Below are positions 45,656 through 58,393 of a DNA stretch of 64,000 nt, one piece after another. Source of the DNA: Gnetum montanum. Its lineage: Eukaryota > Streptophyta > Gnetopsida > Gnetales > Gnetaceae. Numbering within the stretch: position 1 is the first letter of the stretch; every line of letters begins with the position of its first letter. The stretch is from the NCBI GenBank assembly GCA_015680685.1, contig MNCI01002984.1, forward strand, positions 586,248 to 650,247, read 5' to 3'. The notes under the pieces are model-generated. The model saw only the letters and a list, made by a program, of their open reading frames with translations, was not told the origin of the DNA and did no database searches. A program made the translations under genes and the position numbers.

Positions 45656-47550
45656 CATAAATTATTAACTTTTTTAAATATTAGTTAATTATCTAATTTA
45701 TTAATATATTATTATTTTTATCATGCATAATGAGAAATTTAAAATGGTAATATCTCCTAAACCATAAGTCCAATTAACACAAAAGTTATACCATTGGAAT
45801 TGTATCAATGAGTACTACACGTTTGGCATGGTTTCAAGGTCCAAAACTAAGTTAGATTTTCAAGATTTGAAAGGATAAAAATAGCCTATTTTGTTAAATT
45901 AACATTACTAGGTTGATGTATGAGCAACATGAGAATTATAGATAGCTTGGATTTGATTATAAATGATATATTGACTCTTAAACAAAATGTAACACATACA
46001 TCTTACAATTTCACAACTGTGATGTAAGCTTGGAGCATTATTATACCCTAACGAGGTACTAAGGAGAAGGCTTGGAAAGTAAGACATCACAACTTTAACC
46101 ATCAAGTATTGGTTTCTTTATGAGTTTCATGATAATAACCATTGTCAATTAGGTATGGATGAAACAATCTTATAGGTTGAATTTCTTAAACTTACTAATA
46201 CATAGCTCTTAGCTAAGATGAGTATTGCCAAGTTATAGGGATAAGGTGTTTAGGAATAGTAAGTTTGAAACAAGACAAGATCAACTTATGCCATGGTTAC
46301 TAGCCTTAGGGAGGAACTTAACAATAACATTAATCAATTAGCATTATAACAATACTATATGATGGGTATGAGTTACCTAGACTAGTGTATCCTTGTCTTA
46401 CCAACATCTCTTCTAGTTGATGTATGTTGTTGAGGCATAATCAAATCTTCTAATTGCTTCCTGAAAGAATCTGATTAGTTGGTGAAATCTATCTTGAACA
46501 TGATATGCATTCGTGGTTCTTTTGTAGATGTGTGGTCTTGACTCAGTTATTCTTGAAAATCACTGAGAGATATCTCTTTGCATACATGGATTATTTTTTA
46601 TATGAGATGCATTTGGTGATGATCCATGACTCTTCCTAGGTCATGGCTCCATGATTCATCATTAGATTGTAGTTGGCCCTTCATTTTAATTAGCCCTTGG
46701 GTTCTAGTTTTCTTCGATACCAAATGGGACATCCCATCCTTAGATGTCATGGAAAACATCAAATATACATTATATTTGACATTATACATAAAGAAAATAT
46801 GTGATAAACATCAAATACATGTTACATTCAACATTATGTGTAAAGAAAGTAATTGAAAAAATATAGAAGGAAACTAAAAAATGCTTTATTAATGTGGAAT
46901 AATGTATTTGGTTCATGCTCTAAGTGTTTCTTGGGATTACCTTCCTTCGACATCTAGCCCTTAGAGGCTATCTAGCACTACCATCATGGTTAGAACTATA
47001 ACTAGGCAAAAGGGATGGTCATTTCTCTTACTATCCCACTTCACTTGACACCAATTACTCACCTTTACCAACACCACAACTCCATGCTAATACAACCTCT
47101 AATACTTGGGTATAAATACCTTAGGTCAAAACCTCAAAGGTCATCTTGAGGACATGTCCATTATTACAATGCATCCTTTTGGGTCTTAATTACAACTTGC
47201 TATTTTGGATCTTAATTGTAATAATCACAATTCTTGTTATGAAGAGACACCATCTTCATTATGTAGTGGCGTCATTCGAGAATGAGAACATAACACTTGA
47301 AATTCTAAGACATGAATACATTCAATTTCTCAAAGTTTCTTAAGAAAAAAGGACTTACAAGCTATAATCTTGGCTAGTGGGTTGAATATGGACGTAAGCT
47401 ACTTAGAGAAATAGACGAAGATGAGTAGCTCTTCCAAATTGATGATCAGCATAGTTACACATAAGAGCTCAAGTCTAAAAATTTTAATTATTTACTCTAA
47501 TGTCACCAATTCTATGAAAGCTTATGAATTTACAAAGTTGAATTCAAGCC
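45656..47550. other. Unassigned sequence left of D2
   Basis: AT-rich, no supportable gene. A 52-bp near-repeat occurs at 46749-46855 (AACATCAAATATACATTATA against AACATCAAATACATGTTACA). Confidence 0.4.
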
Positions 47551-48784
47551 TGTGGGTTGTTGAACTTAGAAAGGAGGGGATGAATAAGTTTCCCAAATAA
47601 AAACTTAAATAAACAAACCACACATACAAATTTACATGGTTCCCCAAATTGGGTACTCCACACTCAAAGGGTAGATTGCAAGTACACCTTTGGACTTTGT
47701 TGCTCTTAAATTATGGTTGAAGGGTTCACACCCTGTATAGTCATCAAGCCCTGCTCTAGAGTGTTGTACTGCAACACTAATCACTCAACCCCACAAGGTC
47801 CCATCAGACTTGAAAATGTGGTTTCAAGGCTTCCACAACCTTTACAATCTTAAGTTCTTCATCAGTGTGTTCTACAATAGCACCAACAACTCAATCCTGT
47901 AGGATCCCAATAAGCTCAAGGAACTCAACCCCTTAGGGTAAGAAGAACAAGAAATACAAGAAATGATTACAATTCAATTTGATGATCCTTACACAGTTAG
48001 GTATAACACACTTTACAAAGCCAAAATGATTAGATAATGAGGAGCAACAGAGAATTAAATAATTATAAATGATTGTATAATAAATACAATAATGCTTGCA
48101 CATTTTCCAATGCATATGAAGTCTTCTTATCACTACCATTTTGCTAAATCCTTCTAGAAACTCATGTAACAACTAGCTAACGATCATCAATAGTCATGGG
48201 AGACATCTTTCTCGTGCCTGAGATGTCTCTCTAAATTTGGCTTCAAATCTAAGAAGACATATTTGTTTCCTAAAAGACTTTTGAAGTCTCCATCCTAGAA
48301 GACATCTTTGCTCAATGAAAGATGTCTTTTTGTATTTGGTCTACATTTTGTAAAGATGTCTTTGTCTCATGAAAAATGTCTTTGACTAGGGAAAGACATC
48401 TTGCTATTTCTAAAGATGCCTTTCTAGATTTTCTCTGAGTGCATCCTAAATCTAGCAAGATGTCTCTTGCTTTTCAAAGATGTATTTCTTCATCTTCCTT
48501 TGTCTTTTGAATGCATCATTCCTTGTCCATACTCTTGACATTCCACATGCTTAGATGATGATAACTTTGCTTGTTCAATATCAAGTCCTTGTCCATGTTC
48601 TTTGGATGTTCATTTAAAGACATATGGATGACCTCCTCCTTTGAGCTATGGGATAGTTCATTCGATGTCGTCTTTAGCTCATCTTGGTTTCCCATGTACG
48701 TAGTCCTAGAATCACAATAACCATACAACCATGCAAACAAAATTTGTCTCCATTTACTTAATATTTTGGGCACACCAAAACACA
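47551..48784 (-). repeat. 3' LTR of D2
   Basis: 1234 bp, TGTGGGTTGTTGAAC...CCAAAACACA on the plus strand, giving TG...CA termini. It carries AGACATCT or AGATGTCT at 48201, 48221, 48300, 48320, 48354, 48394 and 48458, the same 8-mer array as the D1 LTRs. Confidence 0.82.
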
Positions 48785-51216
48785 CCAAAAAGAATATCTA
48801 CCTTTTTGGTGATGTTTAAAATTGAAGAAAATGGGTTAGTGATCATACAAATATAACCATACTACTCTCCCCCTTTTTGAATAGCAACAAAAAGGATAAG
48901 GTGCACAGACTTGGATAGAAAAGATATAAAAGAAAAATATAATATGGAGAGTCAAATATCACTCATAATCCTAAAAGGATATAGGAAATATATATTTATC
49001 AGGTTCATGAATAGGTACCCCAAATTTGGCAAGCCTAAAACAAACCTTCCAAGTGAAATGTAACCTTGAAGTGAAGCAAAGGCTTAAGCAGCCTATCTCT
49101 AAAACAATAAGTCATTAGTAGTGCAAGATGCTTGGAATTCAAATAATCTTTATTTTTATACAACATTACCAAATGGACATATCTTTACGGTGAGGTAAAT
49201 ATAGACATACAACTGCACAATGGAATCCCATAGAGTAATCATGTTATTGCTCACAATGTAGTAGGTGATGTACTACATCCTCCACTTAAGGTGTGATTGT
49301 GAAAATTAAGAACTATTATTTTGAGGTCAAAACAAGGAGCTGAAAGAAATTCAATAAGAACCATTGACAGTCACTTTTAAAGATCAAAGTTATGAGTGAG
49401 ACATGCATATTCCATTGTTGTTCAAGGTAATGCAACATCCAAAACCATTGAGCAAAGATAAAACATGCTGATAAATAGGTAGTATAATCACCAAAAAAAA
49501 AGTCAATAAATACAAAATATCAAAGATAGAGCACGTAGAAATAGGTGTTCCATCAAGTATCACACAAATAGAAAAGCAAGAATATTACAAGTGTTGCCAC
49601 ACATATATCAAGAATTGATCCCAATTTTTCAACTAATATTGAACTATGAATGTTAAGGAGTAAGTAACCTATTTTCAAAATAAATTAGTATTGATCTTTC
49701 ATCTTGGTAAATGAGCATATAGCAATCTACAGCTTGAAACTAGCCATGCCAAATTTCCAAAATCTATATCTCAAGGAAAATTATTCAATGGATAACTTAA
49801 TCAAAAGCACAGATACCCAAAAATGATCATGGCCTTGCTCATAATATTAACTACTTACTGTATAAAAATGGATACTTCATGCTTGAGATTATGATTGAAC
49901 ATCGAATAGGTAGGCTGTCAGTTCAAAATCCACAAGGACCAACACATAAATTGATACTAAAGATGAAAGATAGATCATCACAAAAAGAACTAGTCTAATA
50001 GAAACAAGGGCATAAGAAATTCTAGTTTCAACCAAAAGAAATCATCAATAGAATATAAAATCCATGAATTTTTAGATTGAATATAATAACCATGCATATT
50101 TGCATTTTGAATAAGGCAATACAACCACTTAAAAACAATTGATGCTGATAAAGAACTAAGTATCCATATATCATTAAATATCTTTTAAAGTCCTCATATG
50201 TACCAAACATAACCATTCATCAAAAATAGCTCAAGTTGATAGAGAACTAACTATATAAATTTGATTAATTGTTAAATACATCTAAAAGTTCACATATGCA
50301 ACACACAATCATTCAAGATTTTGCCATCCCATTAAGTGAAAAGTACCTCTTGATGACCTTTCCTTGCTTTTTGTGCATTTTGGCTAAAGTATCCATGGAC
50401 TCCCCCTATATTGATGGCCCCCAAGACAATTGAGATGTAACATATGTGCTACTTATCTTGGGCTTTTGTGCAAAAATAACAAACACAGTATAATAGTAGA
50501 TCAACATCAAGCTTAATTTGTAGAGATCTTGATCTTCAACTAGCAATATTGATAGAGGTTTTTCACATCTTCTAAATGGAAAAAATCATTTCAAAGACTA
50601 TGAGCATGGATATAGATCATCACAAGAATTTTAGATTGAGCAAGACAATAAATCAAACTAAGGGAAATTATTACAAGATCTATTAAATCTTCACAAAACT
50701 AATCAATATCATGAATGAATGAGAGAAATGCTCTAGACACTTATTCCACATTTTCAATTTAAGACATGGATAATTTGCATTATCCTTATTAACTAGGAAG
50801 CTAAGAGATAGAGACTTACCTTGACTTACCTTCCTTACCAAAAAATTAGAATGATTAATGGAGTTTGACATGAGATCCCCTATCAAGAAGTACCTCCTCA
50901 TCCTTAGGTTCTCTTTCATTAGATCATTTATGTGATGTCTCTATTTGTTCATTTTCCTTGTGATGAAACTTTGAATCAATTTTTGCATTATTTTCAAAGC
51001 TACACTACTCTTCATTCTCACTTATTGATGCCTGCATAATTTTCTTACCAAACCCCTTTTGACAAGACCAAGCATTCATCATATTTTGATCATCATAATT
51101 AGGATTTTGCACACAACCAAAATTTTTACATATAAAAGTAGTTTTATCCTTATGATCAGAATTATCAAACCTTACTATGCTTGACTTTGAGCTTGAAACT
51201 TCAAGTGTTTCTTCAT
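48785..51216 (-). other. D2 non-coding internal region and polypurine tract
   Basis: The minus strand begins with CACCAAAAAGG and ends GAATATC-like before the LTR. No pol homology was found on either strand. Short stretches match the corresponding region of D1. Confidence 0.65.
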
Positions 51217-52483
51217 CTAAAGTTTTGGCTTATTTTCAAGAATCTCCTCATCTTGAATCTTGCTGCAATCCTTGTTACAAGAGGTTAGTGGTTGAATCTT
51301 AGCTTTTATGTTTGAGATTTCTTCTTTCATTTTAGCATGAATAGCATTTAACTTAGAAAGCACTAGTTTCTTTGCCTTCCTAATAAAATGATGTAAGAGA
51401 AAAAATTCTTCTTTAAATTCTATATACCTCTCATCACACTTACCATGTTGTTCAACCATATGTGAGGAAGATTCATTAGTAAGCATCATGCAGATGAGAT
51501 GAGAATCTTTAGGAGAATGACATGCTTCTTCTTCACTTTGCTCACTTCAGTTCCTCATCATTGGATCTATTCTTTGGCTGAACTTTGCTATCATTTAAAT
51601 CACTAGAACATCTAAAGGCATATGACCTCTTCCTCCACAAACCTAACACTTTATGGACGAAAAATCTAGATTAGGAGAATTTAAAATCTTTCTACTTCTT
51701 CCTCTACCTATGAAGAAATTTGATCTTTGTTTTTGTTGAGATGTCCCTTTGTTCCTTCTTGTAAGTAATTATTGTAGTCTTCTTAAGAGAAGAGCAATCT
51801 TGTCTTCATTACCCTCATCATGCTTATTGACCTCCTTCTTCTTCTTGAATTGCTCCTTCTCTTATGAGATTCATTTCATAGGTGATGGAGCACTTTGAAG
51901 TTCCTCAAATCTCAAAGTTGAGAAATCTTTGATTTTCTTCATGGCTATGACTTTCAGCCTCAACTTTCATTAAAGAGTTCTAATCATTTTGATGATGATG
52001 TCACTTTCAAGCAAGTCTTTCCCTATTCCTCTAATGGCTACAACAAGATTGTTAGATCTATAAAAATAATCCTTGATTTTCTCACCTTCTCACATCTTGA
52101 GTTTATCGTTTTCACTTTTTAGAACTAACAATTTTGATTACTTAACAATAGAGGTTCCTTCATAAGTAGCTTCTAAAGTTTCTCAAATTTCTTTGGCCAT
52201 TTTACATCCTACTATCCTATCAAATTCATATTTATTCAATGCACAATATAAATAATGTTTTTGCTTTTTAATCAAACATGAACTTATCCTTTTCTTCTTG
52301 AGACCATTTGTTGCATGGCTTAATGATGCTTGTGGTGCCATCGACAGGTGGAGTGTAGCCTTATAAGATTGACTTCCAAACTTCAAACTCCATGGATTTG
52401 AAGAACCCTTACATTCTGGCTTTCCAATAGGTGAATTCAAATCTGTCAAACATGGGTGGCTTTGTCGAAGAAGTTCCCTCCAT
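51217..52483 (-). pseudogene. D2 gag
   Basis: The start codon is the complement of 52481-52483 (MEGTSSTKPPMFDRFEFTYW, aligning with MEGTSYIKPSMFNGFNFTYL of D1). The capsid motif CKMAKEI is present, followed by frameshifts. The zinc knuckle region at about 51615-51660 reads C-stop-V-C-G-G-R-G-H-M-P, so Trp became TAG and the last Cys is out of frame. The C-terminal 90 residues (51217-51489) form the same Lys/Glu-rich helices as D1. It is more damaged than the D1 gag. Confidence 0.75.
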
Positions 52484-52523
52484 TGTTCACTCTTGAAGTT
52501 GATGATGAAACAAAGAGTACTAG

Positions 52524-52535
52524 GCTCTGATACCA
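52524..52535 (-). other. D2 primer binding site (initiator-Met tRNA)
   Basis: The minus strand reads TGGTATCAGAGC, a perfect match to the standard plant site, two bases from the LTR end. Confidence 0.88.
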
Positions 52536-52537
52536 CT

Positions 52538-52874
52538 TGTGGATAGTTGAACTTAGAAGGGGGGATGAATAAGTTTCCTAAATCAAAACTTAATTGAACA
52601 AAGCACACACACACAAATTTACATGGTTTCCCAACTTGGGTACTCTACACTCAAAGGGTAGATCACAAGCAAACCTCCAAACTTTGTTACTCTAAAATTA
52701 TGGTTGAAGGGTCCACATCCTATACAGTTGTCAAGCCACTCTAGAGTGTTGTTTCACAGCACTAATCACTCAACCCCACAGGGTCTTGTCAGGCTTGAAA
52801 ATGTGGTTTCAAGGTTTCCACAACCTTTAAAATCTTGATCTCCACACCAAAGTGTTGTACCATAGCACCAACTC
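52538..52874 (-). repeat. 5' LTR of D2, truncated
   Basis: Matches the first 330 bp of the other LTR (TGTGGATAGTTGAACTTAG...) and stops after CATAGCACCAACTC, where the full copy continues with about 900 bp more. Confidence 0.8.
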
Positions 52875-53038
52875 TATGATATTAGAGCCGCAATATCACA
52901 TATCTGATATTAGAGTCGCAATATTGCATATCTGATACCGGATGACATGCTACGTTATCAGAGAAACAATTATGAATAGTGTAGAGTTCTTCCTTTATTT
53001 GAAGAAAATAAAAGGCAACAATCACAATAAAGAAACAA
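52875..53038. other. Filler between D2 and E with a 28-bp tandem repeat
   Basis: Two units at 52877-52904 and 52905-52932 (TGATATTAGAGCCGCAATAT and TGATATTAGAGTCGCAATAT as starts). The following CTTTATTTGAAGAAAATA also occurs in the E LTR near 58096, so part may be an LTR fragment of the same family. Confidence 0.55.
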
Positions 53039-53461
53039 TGTATTATAAAATTAATTAACTCTACAAATTGAAACAACAAAGACAACAAGAAAAAACAGAC
53101 AAAAATTTACATGAAAAATCCCAAAGTAGGAAAAAAACCACGGGAACTAGTGCAAAGTTCTTCCGGAGAAAATACCCCATGAAAACAAGCTGTTCTTAAT
53201 AACTCTCACAACTTCTTGTTGTCATGACACTTTTAAGTCCTTCCTTTCATACTTTGTTGCTATTGTTGTGGTGGTGCTTAACACATCTTCCCACCCTTAA
53301 TTTATAGGAAAAAAAAACAAGTCTTTTTTCTATTACAAACTTTAGATAATTTTAGAAACTACTAATCATATCTCAAGAAGAGATTACAAGGCTGAAAGTT
53401 ATAAAAAACATAACTTAAATTGATAAAAACAAAGGAAGAGTTTTCTTCACATTAACTGACA
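53039..53461 (-). repeat. 3' LTR of element E
   Basis: 423 bp, TGTATTATAAAATTAATT...TTAACTGACA on the plus strand. It is clearly alignable with the copy at 57978-58393 over its whole length, with scattered substitutions. Confidence 0.85.
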
Positions 53462-53559
53462 ATTAAGAATTCTCCCACTTGAAGAAAAACCTAACAAATA
53501 TTCAAGTTAGAGATGCAGTGATTCCAAGTTGCATTCTTACATCTCTGCTATTCTAAGCT

Positions 53560-55480
53560 ATTTTGTGCAAAAAACATGCACATCCCTTGCAACCACTTTA
53601 GCTAATGCATCAGCAATATTTTTCTATGTTAGTTTTTTGCAAATTAATTAAGCCTTATTCAATAGTATCTTTAATAAAATGGTATTTAATAACAAAATGT
53701 TTTGTTTTGTCATGATAAGCTGAATTTCTTGCTAGATATTAGGCACTTTGGCTATCACAAAAAATCTGATAACTATCTTGCTTTACACCAAGAAACTATA
53801 AAAATCTTCGCAACCATAACATCTCCTTACATGCTTCTGTCAATGCCACATAATCTAATTCTGTCGTGGACAAAGTGCTCAGAGATTGAAGTTTTAACAT
53901 CCAACTTACTACAGCACCGCATAAAACAAAAGTAGCATCGCATAAAACAAAAGCATGACCTTTAGTTGAATGTTTGGTATTTAAATCAGCTACAAAATTT
54001 GCATCCACATAACAACAAATATTCAAATCATTATTTCGAAAACATAAATAGATAGATAGAGTTCACTTTAAGTATCTAAGAACACATTTCATAGCAAGTC
54101 AATAGTTTCAACCGTAATTATTGATATATCTACTAACAACACTAACTACATATGCTATATTTGGACAAGTGCATACCATAGCATACATTAAAGAGAAAAC
54201 AACAGAAGTATATTTACTTTGGCAATTTCTTTTTTTGTACAAGGATAATCTTTCTTAGATAATTGAAAATGAGAAGCCAGAGTACTAAAAGGTTCTACTT
54301 CTGACATATTAAAACATTCCAACACTTTTCCAATATACTTACTTTAACTAATCCATAATTTTTTCTACTTTCTATCTTTGCAAATATGCATTTCAAGAAT
54401 TCTTTTGGCTTGTTCCAAATCCTTCATAGCAAACTATTTACTCATCTTTATTTTAAGTTGTTTTATTTTTGATATATCTTTCCCTACAATCAACATATTA
54501 TCCACATACAATAGCAAAATTTAAAAAAAAAATTATCACTTGAGAAATTGTGCATAAAATAATCAAATTTTCTATACCACTGCATAGGAGCCTGTTTTAA
54601 ACCATATAAAATTTTCCTCAAGTGACACACATAGTGAGGTTTACTTTGATCAACAAATCCTTCTGCCTAATACATATATATTTCTTATTTAAATCACCAT
54701 GTAGAAAAGTTGTGTTAACATCTAATTGTTCTAACTCCAAATCTAAACAAGCAACCAATGAAAAAACAATCCGAATAGAAGAATGCTTAACAATGGGAGA
54801 AAAAAATTTCTATAAAATCAATTCCTAGTTTTTTATCATAACCTTTAGCTGCCAATCTAGCTTTATAAAGATTCATCCTATTTACCTCTTTCTTTAAAGT
54901 AAAAATCCATCTATTTTAAAGTGTTTTACGTCCCTTGGGTAATTTCACCAATTCCCAAGTTCTGTTCTATTGGAGTGAATTCCATTCCCTTTTCATAGCT
55001 TTCTTCCATTTTACTACATCAAGAGCTTCTTTCACCGTTTCAAGTTCACCACAATATGTATAAAAAATATAATCTTTAAATCTAGCAGGAGAATGTATTA
55101 TTTTACTCGAATGTCTTATCCCATGTGATGTATTTTTTGCAAGATTTTCCTCATTATTTTCTTTTTCCTCGTCTCCATCTGGAAATTCTAGGCTGTTTTG
55201 ATTTTGTCACTTGCTTTTGTATTATATCTTCTTTAGGCTGCAAAACAAATCTAGGAACCTACTGTGTAACATAATCAAAAACCTTTTTCTTTATAAAATC
55301 ATAAAACATTACATTTTCTTGAAATTTACATTTCATGATCATACAAATTACTTTGCCTAGGATCCCATAATTTGAAACCCAATTCATCACTACCATAACC
55401 CACAAAAATACATCTTTTTAATTTATCATCAAATTTTTATCTATTTTTCCTCTTATATATGCATGTAAGCAACACATCCA
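53560..55480 (-). pseudogene. Element E reverse transcriptase and RNase H
   Basis: RT contains LLLYVDNMLIVGKDISKIKQ (about 54455-54520), the copia catalytic box with YVDD changed to YVDN, then AMKDLEQAKRILEMHI. The RNase H at 53796-54026 shows YVDANFVADLNTKHSTKGH, where the family has Y-x-D-A-D-x-A-G-D, then SWMLKLQSLSTLSTTELDYVAL. The changes at both catalytic motifs fit an inactive copy. Confidence 0.85.
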
Positions 55481-55603
55481 AAAACTTTCGAATGATTATA
55501 AAAAATGTCTCCCACTCAAAAAGACTCTTGATACTTCATTATGTAAAAAGGAATGTGTGATCTATTAATTAAATAAGCAATAGTCATAATAGCCTCAGCC
55601 CAA

Positions 55604-56062
55604 TTCTTCGGCATGTTCACCTCCAAATTATATCTAAAGCCCCAAAATTCAAGATGAATGCTAACCAATTGTTTTTCTTATTGCAGCCATGGAGTCATAT
55701 CAGAGATCCAAATATTCACCATCATCAAGCCTCGCTTCAGAAGAAAGTCTCCTAATTAAGCCACAGTTTTCTACACCATTTGGCCTTTTTCCTTTTTCTT
55801 CCACCTTTGTTCTTATTCGACAATCCACATCCTGGAAAAGATACACACATTTCAGCGAATGGTTGATCTTTGGAATGCATTTCCACACCCTGTGGAATGC
55901 TAAGTTTAACATGTTTCCTATATAATAGTCTCAGTCAACACGGTTTCTCTTCCTCCTTTCCTCAATCTATATGTCTTGAAGTAGCTTATGTACTAAATTT
56001 TGTTTTCTATTAATAAAATTCTCTTTTTGGGGTCCGGCGCCCCCACCACACCCCCCCCCAAT
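55604..56062 (+). mobile_element. LINE-like 5'-truncated insertion in element E
   Basis: 459 bp flanked by exact 15-bp copies of ATAGCCTCAGCCCAA at 55589-55603 and 56063-56077. Removing the insert and one copy restores GLPKSFWAEAIMTIAYLINRS of the copia integrase-RT region, proving insertion. The right end has TTAATAAAATTC and a G/C-rich tail. An open stretch ends with a DLWNAFPHP-like phrase reminiscent of the end of plant LINE ORF2. Long target duplications and 5' truncation point to LINE-type retrotransposition. Confidence 0.6.
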
Positions 56063-56077
56063 ATAGCCTCAGCCCAA

Positions 56078-56560
56078 AAACTTTTAGGCAAACCTTCACC
56101 ACAATCATAAATCTTGCATGTTCAACCAACGTTCTATTGCATCTTTTGGCTACTCCATTTTCTTGTGGAGTTCCACGACAAAGACGAATATGGTGAATTC
56201 CTTTTTCTCTACAAAACTCACTGAATGCATTGACATATATTCACCACCATTATCAATAAGCAAACATTTCAACTTTAAACCTATTTCTGTCTCTATTTTA
56301 GAGAGAGAGGACTTAAAAATATTTAAAACATCTTTGAACTTTATTGGAAATACCCATGTTTTCCGTGTATGATCATCAATGAAAGTAACAAAATACAGTG
56401 TGAACCACTTAATGATGTTGGATTTATTGGACCACAAACATCAAAATAAACAAACTCCAAATTATTAGCTCATCTACATCCCATATTTTTAAGAAAATGC
56501 ACCCTTTTTTGATTTACCAACAACACAATCTTTGCAAAATTCTGTGTAGCTTACCACAAA
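56078..56560 (-). pseudogene. Element E integrase core
   Basis: The minus strand at 56150-56437 reads YFVTFIDDHTRKTWVFPIK (first catalytic Asp), then LLIDNGGEY (second Asp), then the N-G-V-A-K-R-x-N-R-T-L motif at about 56110-56170, in which the usual catalytic Glu (NG-V-A-E-R) is Lys. The remainder continues beyond the LINE-like insertion at 55589 and below. The Glu-to-Lys change alone would disable it. Confidence 0.83.
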
Positions 56561-56922
56561 TTTGGAAATGCAAGAATGGGATTAAAGTACCTTAAAATTA
56601 AAGTAACTAATATGATCCAATTGTTTATGCCATAAATCTGTATCCTTCATAGCAACTATAGCTACAAATCTGTATCCTTCATAACAACTATAGCTACGAA
56701 TCATCCTACAAACATATATTAGCTCCTAAAGTATACATTGTGCCAATCTTTTTACCCTTCAAAATTGTTATAATGCCCTTGATAATTTTCCACTTATTAT
56801 TTCCATATGAAAAATTTATACCCAAATCATCAAGTTGAGAAACAAAAATAAGCTTTTTAGAAACTTCAAGAACATGCCTAGAGTGATTTTAGATGAACCA
56901 AACTGTTGTAAAATAACACTTC

Positions 56923-57309
56923 TTATACCAGCAATTTTAAAGAAACACCATTAACAACATAAACAACTCCTAATGAAACTAGCTGATATGAAGTAAAAAT
57001 AAATCGATCAGGACAAGTATGAAATGAGGCTCCTATGTCTACAATCCAAACATCTTTTGTTGTGTTTAAAGAAAATATCGTGGATGATTCAATCCAAACA
57101 TCTTTTGTTGTGTTTAAAGAAAATATTGTGGATGATTCAAATACAATAAAATCAAAAGCAAGCTCACCCTCTGTATGATTTATTTGTAGACGTGCATTAC
57201 TTTCTAATTTTTCTAACTCTATTTTTTTCTTTTGATGCCATGATGCTTTTACAGTTTGTAACCACATCAACCCCTCTTCATGTGACCAATTTTGTGGCAA
57301 AACCAACAT
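56923..57309 (-). pseudogene. Element E gag C-terminus and protease
   Basis: Contains WIVDIGASFHTCPDRFIF, the copia protease motif W-x-x-D-S/T-G-A-S-x-H, with Ser replaced by Ile. Just before it lies a perfect in-frame 16-residue tandem duplication (ESSTIFSLNTTKDVWI, DNA period 48 bp at 57042-57137). Confidence 0.8.
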
Positions 57310-57960
57310 TCAATTCTACTTTTATAAGTTCCTTTACTTTTATTTCTTTCCGTGCTTTGATCATGTTTATTAAATCTACCTTTATTTGAAACACTAAAGG
57401 CATTACCTAATGATTGGCCTTATCATCCTAAAGAGTAGAAACTACACCATCAAAAGAAATATTACTAGTACTCATAGAGGTAGTAATAGTTGTAATAATT
57501 GGATTCCAAAATTCAAGTAAAGAATTCAAAACAACATAACACTTCACTAGATCTGGAATTATCACTTTATATTCTTCGAATTTAACAAAAACAATTATCA
57601 TATCATGCACATGATCTTGCAAAGAAACACCTTTTTCATCTTTGCATTAAAAACCCTTTGATAAATATGAAACTTATTAAAACCTAAAGCTTTATCAAAC
57701 CAGTTTTTCAACTTTACCGAAGAACATATGGGTCTATTTCATTAGAAAAAGATACCAAAATTCCATTGCTCAAACAAGGATGGATCAACATTAGTGCTTT
57801 TGGTTGCAACTTTTTTCAATCATCATCTATCATCTTTGTAGGTTTTGAAGGTTGAAGAGCCTCATTGCACTCTTGTGCCAAGATATCTTTCATCAACACA
57901 CTTACATATGTTCAAATTCTACCCAACAAGCCCATTTGTTGTCTGTAACCACTCCATCAA
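57310..57960 (-). pseudogene. Element E gag
   Basis: Broken frames including a segment at 57428-57622 (MQDHVHDMIIVFVKFEEYKV...LVKCYVVLNSLLEFW), the helical part of a copia capsid protein in which the family usually has a LL-x-SLP-x-S/E-W motif. Confidence 0.65.
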
Positions 57961-57977
57961 CCCACTCCAATACCACT

Positions 57978-58393
57978 TGTTACAAAATTAATTAAATTTG
58001 CACATTGAAACAACAAAGGCAATAAGAAAAAACACAAAAATTTACATACAAAACCCCAAAGTGGGAAAAAAAAAACCATTGGAACCAATGCAAAGGTCTT
58101 TATTTGAAGAAAATATCCCAAAGGCACAAGCCATTGTTAATAACTCTCAGAGCTTCTTCTTGTCACAACACGTAAATCATTTTTTTCACACTATTGTTGT
58201 TGTGGTGGTGTTGAACACATCTTTCCACCCTTAATTTATAGGAGAAAACAACAATTTTTTTTAATTACAAACTTTAAATAATTTTAGAAACTACTAATCA
58301 TATCTCAAAAAGAGATTACAAAATTAGAAGTTATGAAAGACAAAACTTAAATTGATAAAAACAGAGGAAGAGTTTTCTTCACATTAAATGATA
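57978..58393 (-). repeat. 5' LTR of element E
   Basis: 416 bp, TGTTACAAAATTAATT...TTAAATGATA. The primer site follows at 57961-57975. A short extra copy of TTCACATTAACTAACA lies just outside (about 58412-58427), probably a local duplication. Confidence 0.83.

Larger units (their letters stand above)
47551..52874 (-). mobile_element. D2: second gag-only Ty1/copia-like element
   Basis: Same plan as D1: 3' LTR (47551-48784), purine tract, about 2.4 kb non-coding, gag with coiled-coil tail, a perfect initiator-Met primer site, then a 5' LTR cut off after about 337 bp. No pol domain lies in the internal region. The missing LTR end does not reappear beyond element E, so the right side was lost by deletion and E is not simply nested in it. 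Confidence 0.82.
53039..58393 (-). mobile_element. Element E: Ty1/copia retrotransposon with a LINE-like insertion
   Basis: LTRs at 53039-53461 and 57978-58393, a degenerate initiator-Met primer site at 57961-57975 (TGGTATTGGAGTGGG), then gag, protease, integrase, RT and RNase H in copia order on the minus strand, and purine tract AAGTGGGAGAATT at 53468-53480. About 5.35 kb including the 459-bp insertion. The RT motif style suggests the Tork group, a tentative call. Stops and frameshifts are spread throughout. No clear target duplication was found at the ends. Confidence 0.86.

Noticed and set aside
46690-46730. A primer binding site (GGTATCGAAGA on the minus strand) marking another LTR element
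   Set aside because: Only about eight bases match and no LTR border or coding region is near.
52538-58393. Element E nested in the 5' LTR of D2
   Set aside because: The missing 900 bp of the D2 LTR does not resume after 58393 and no shared target duplication is present.
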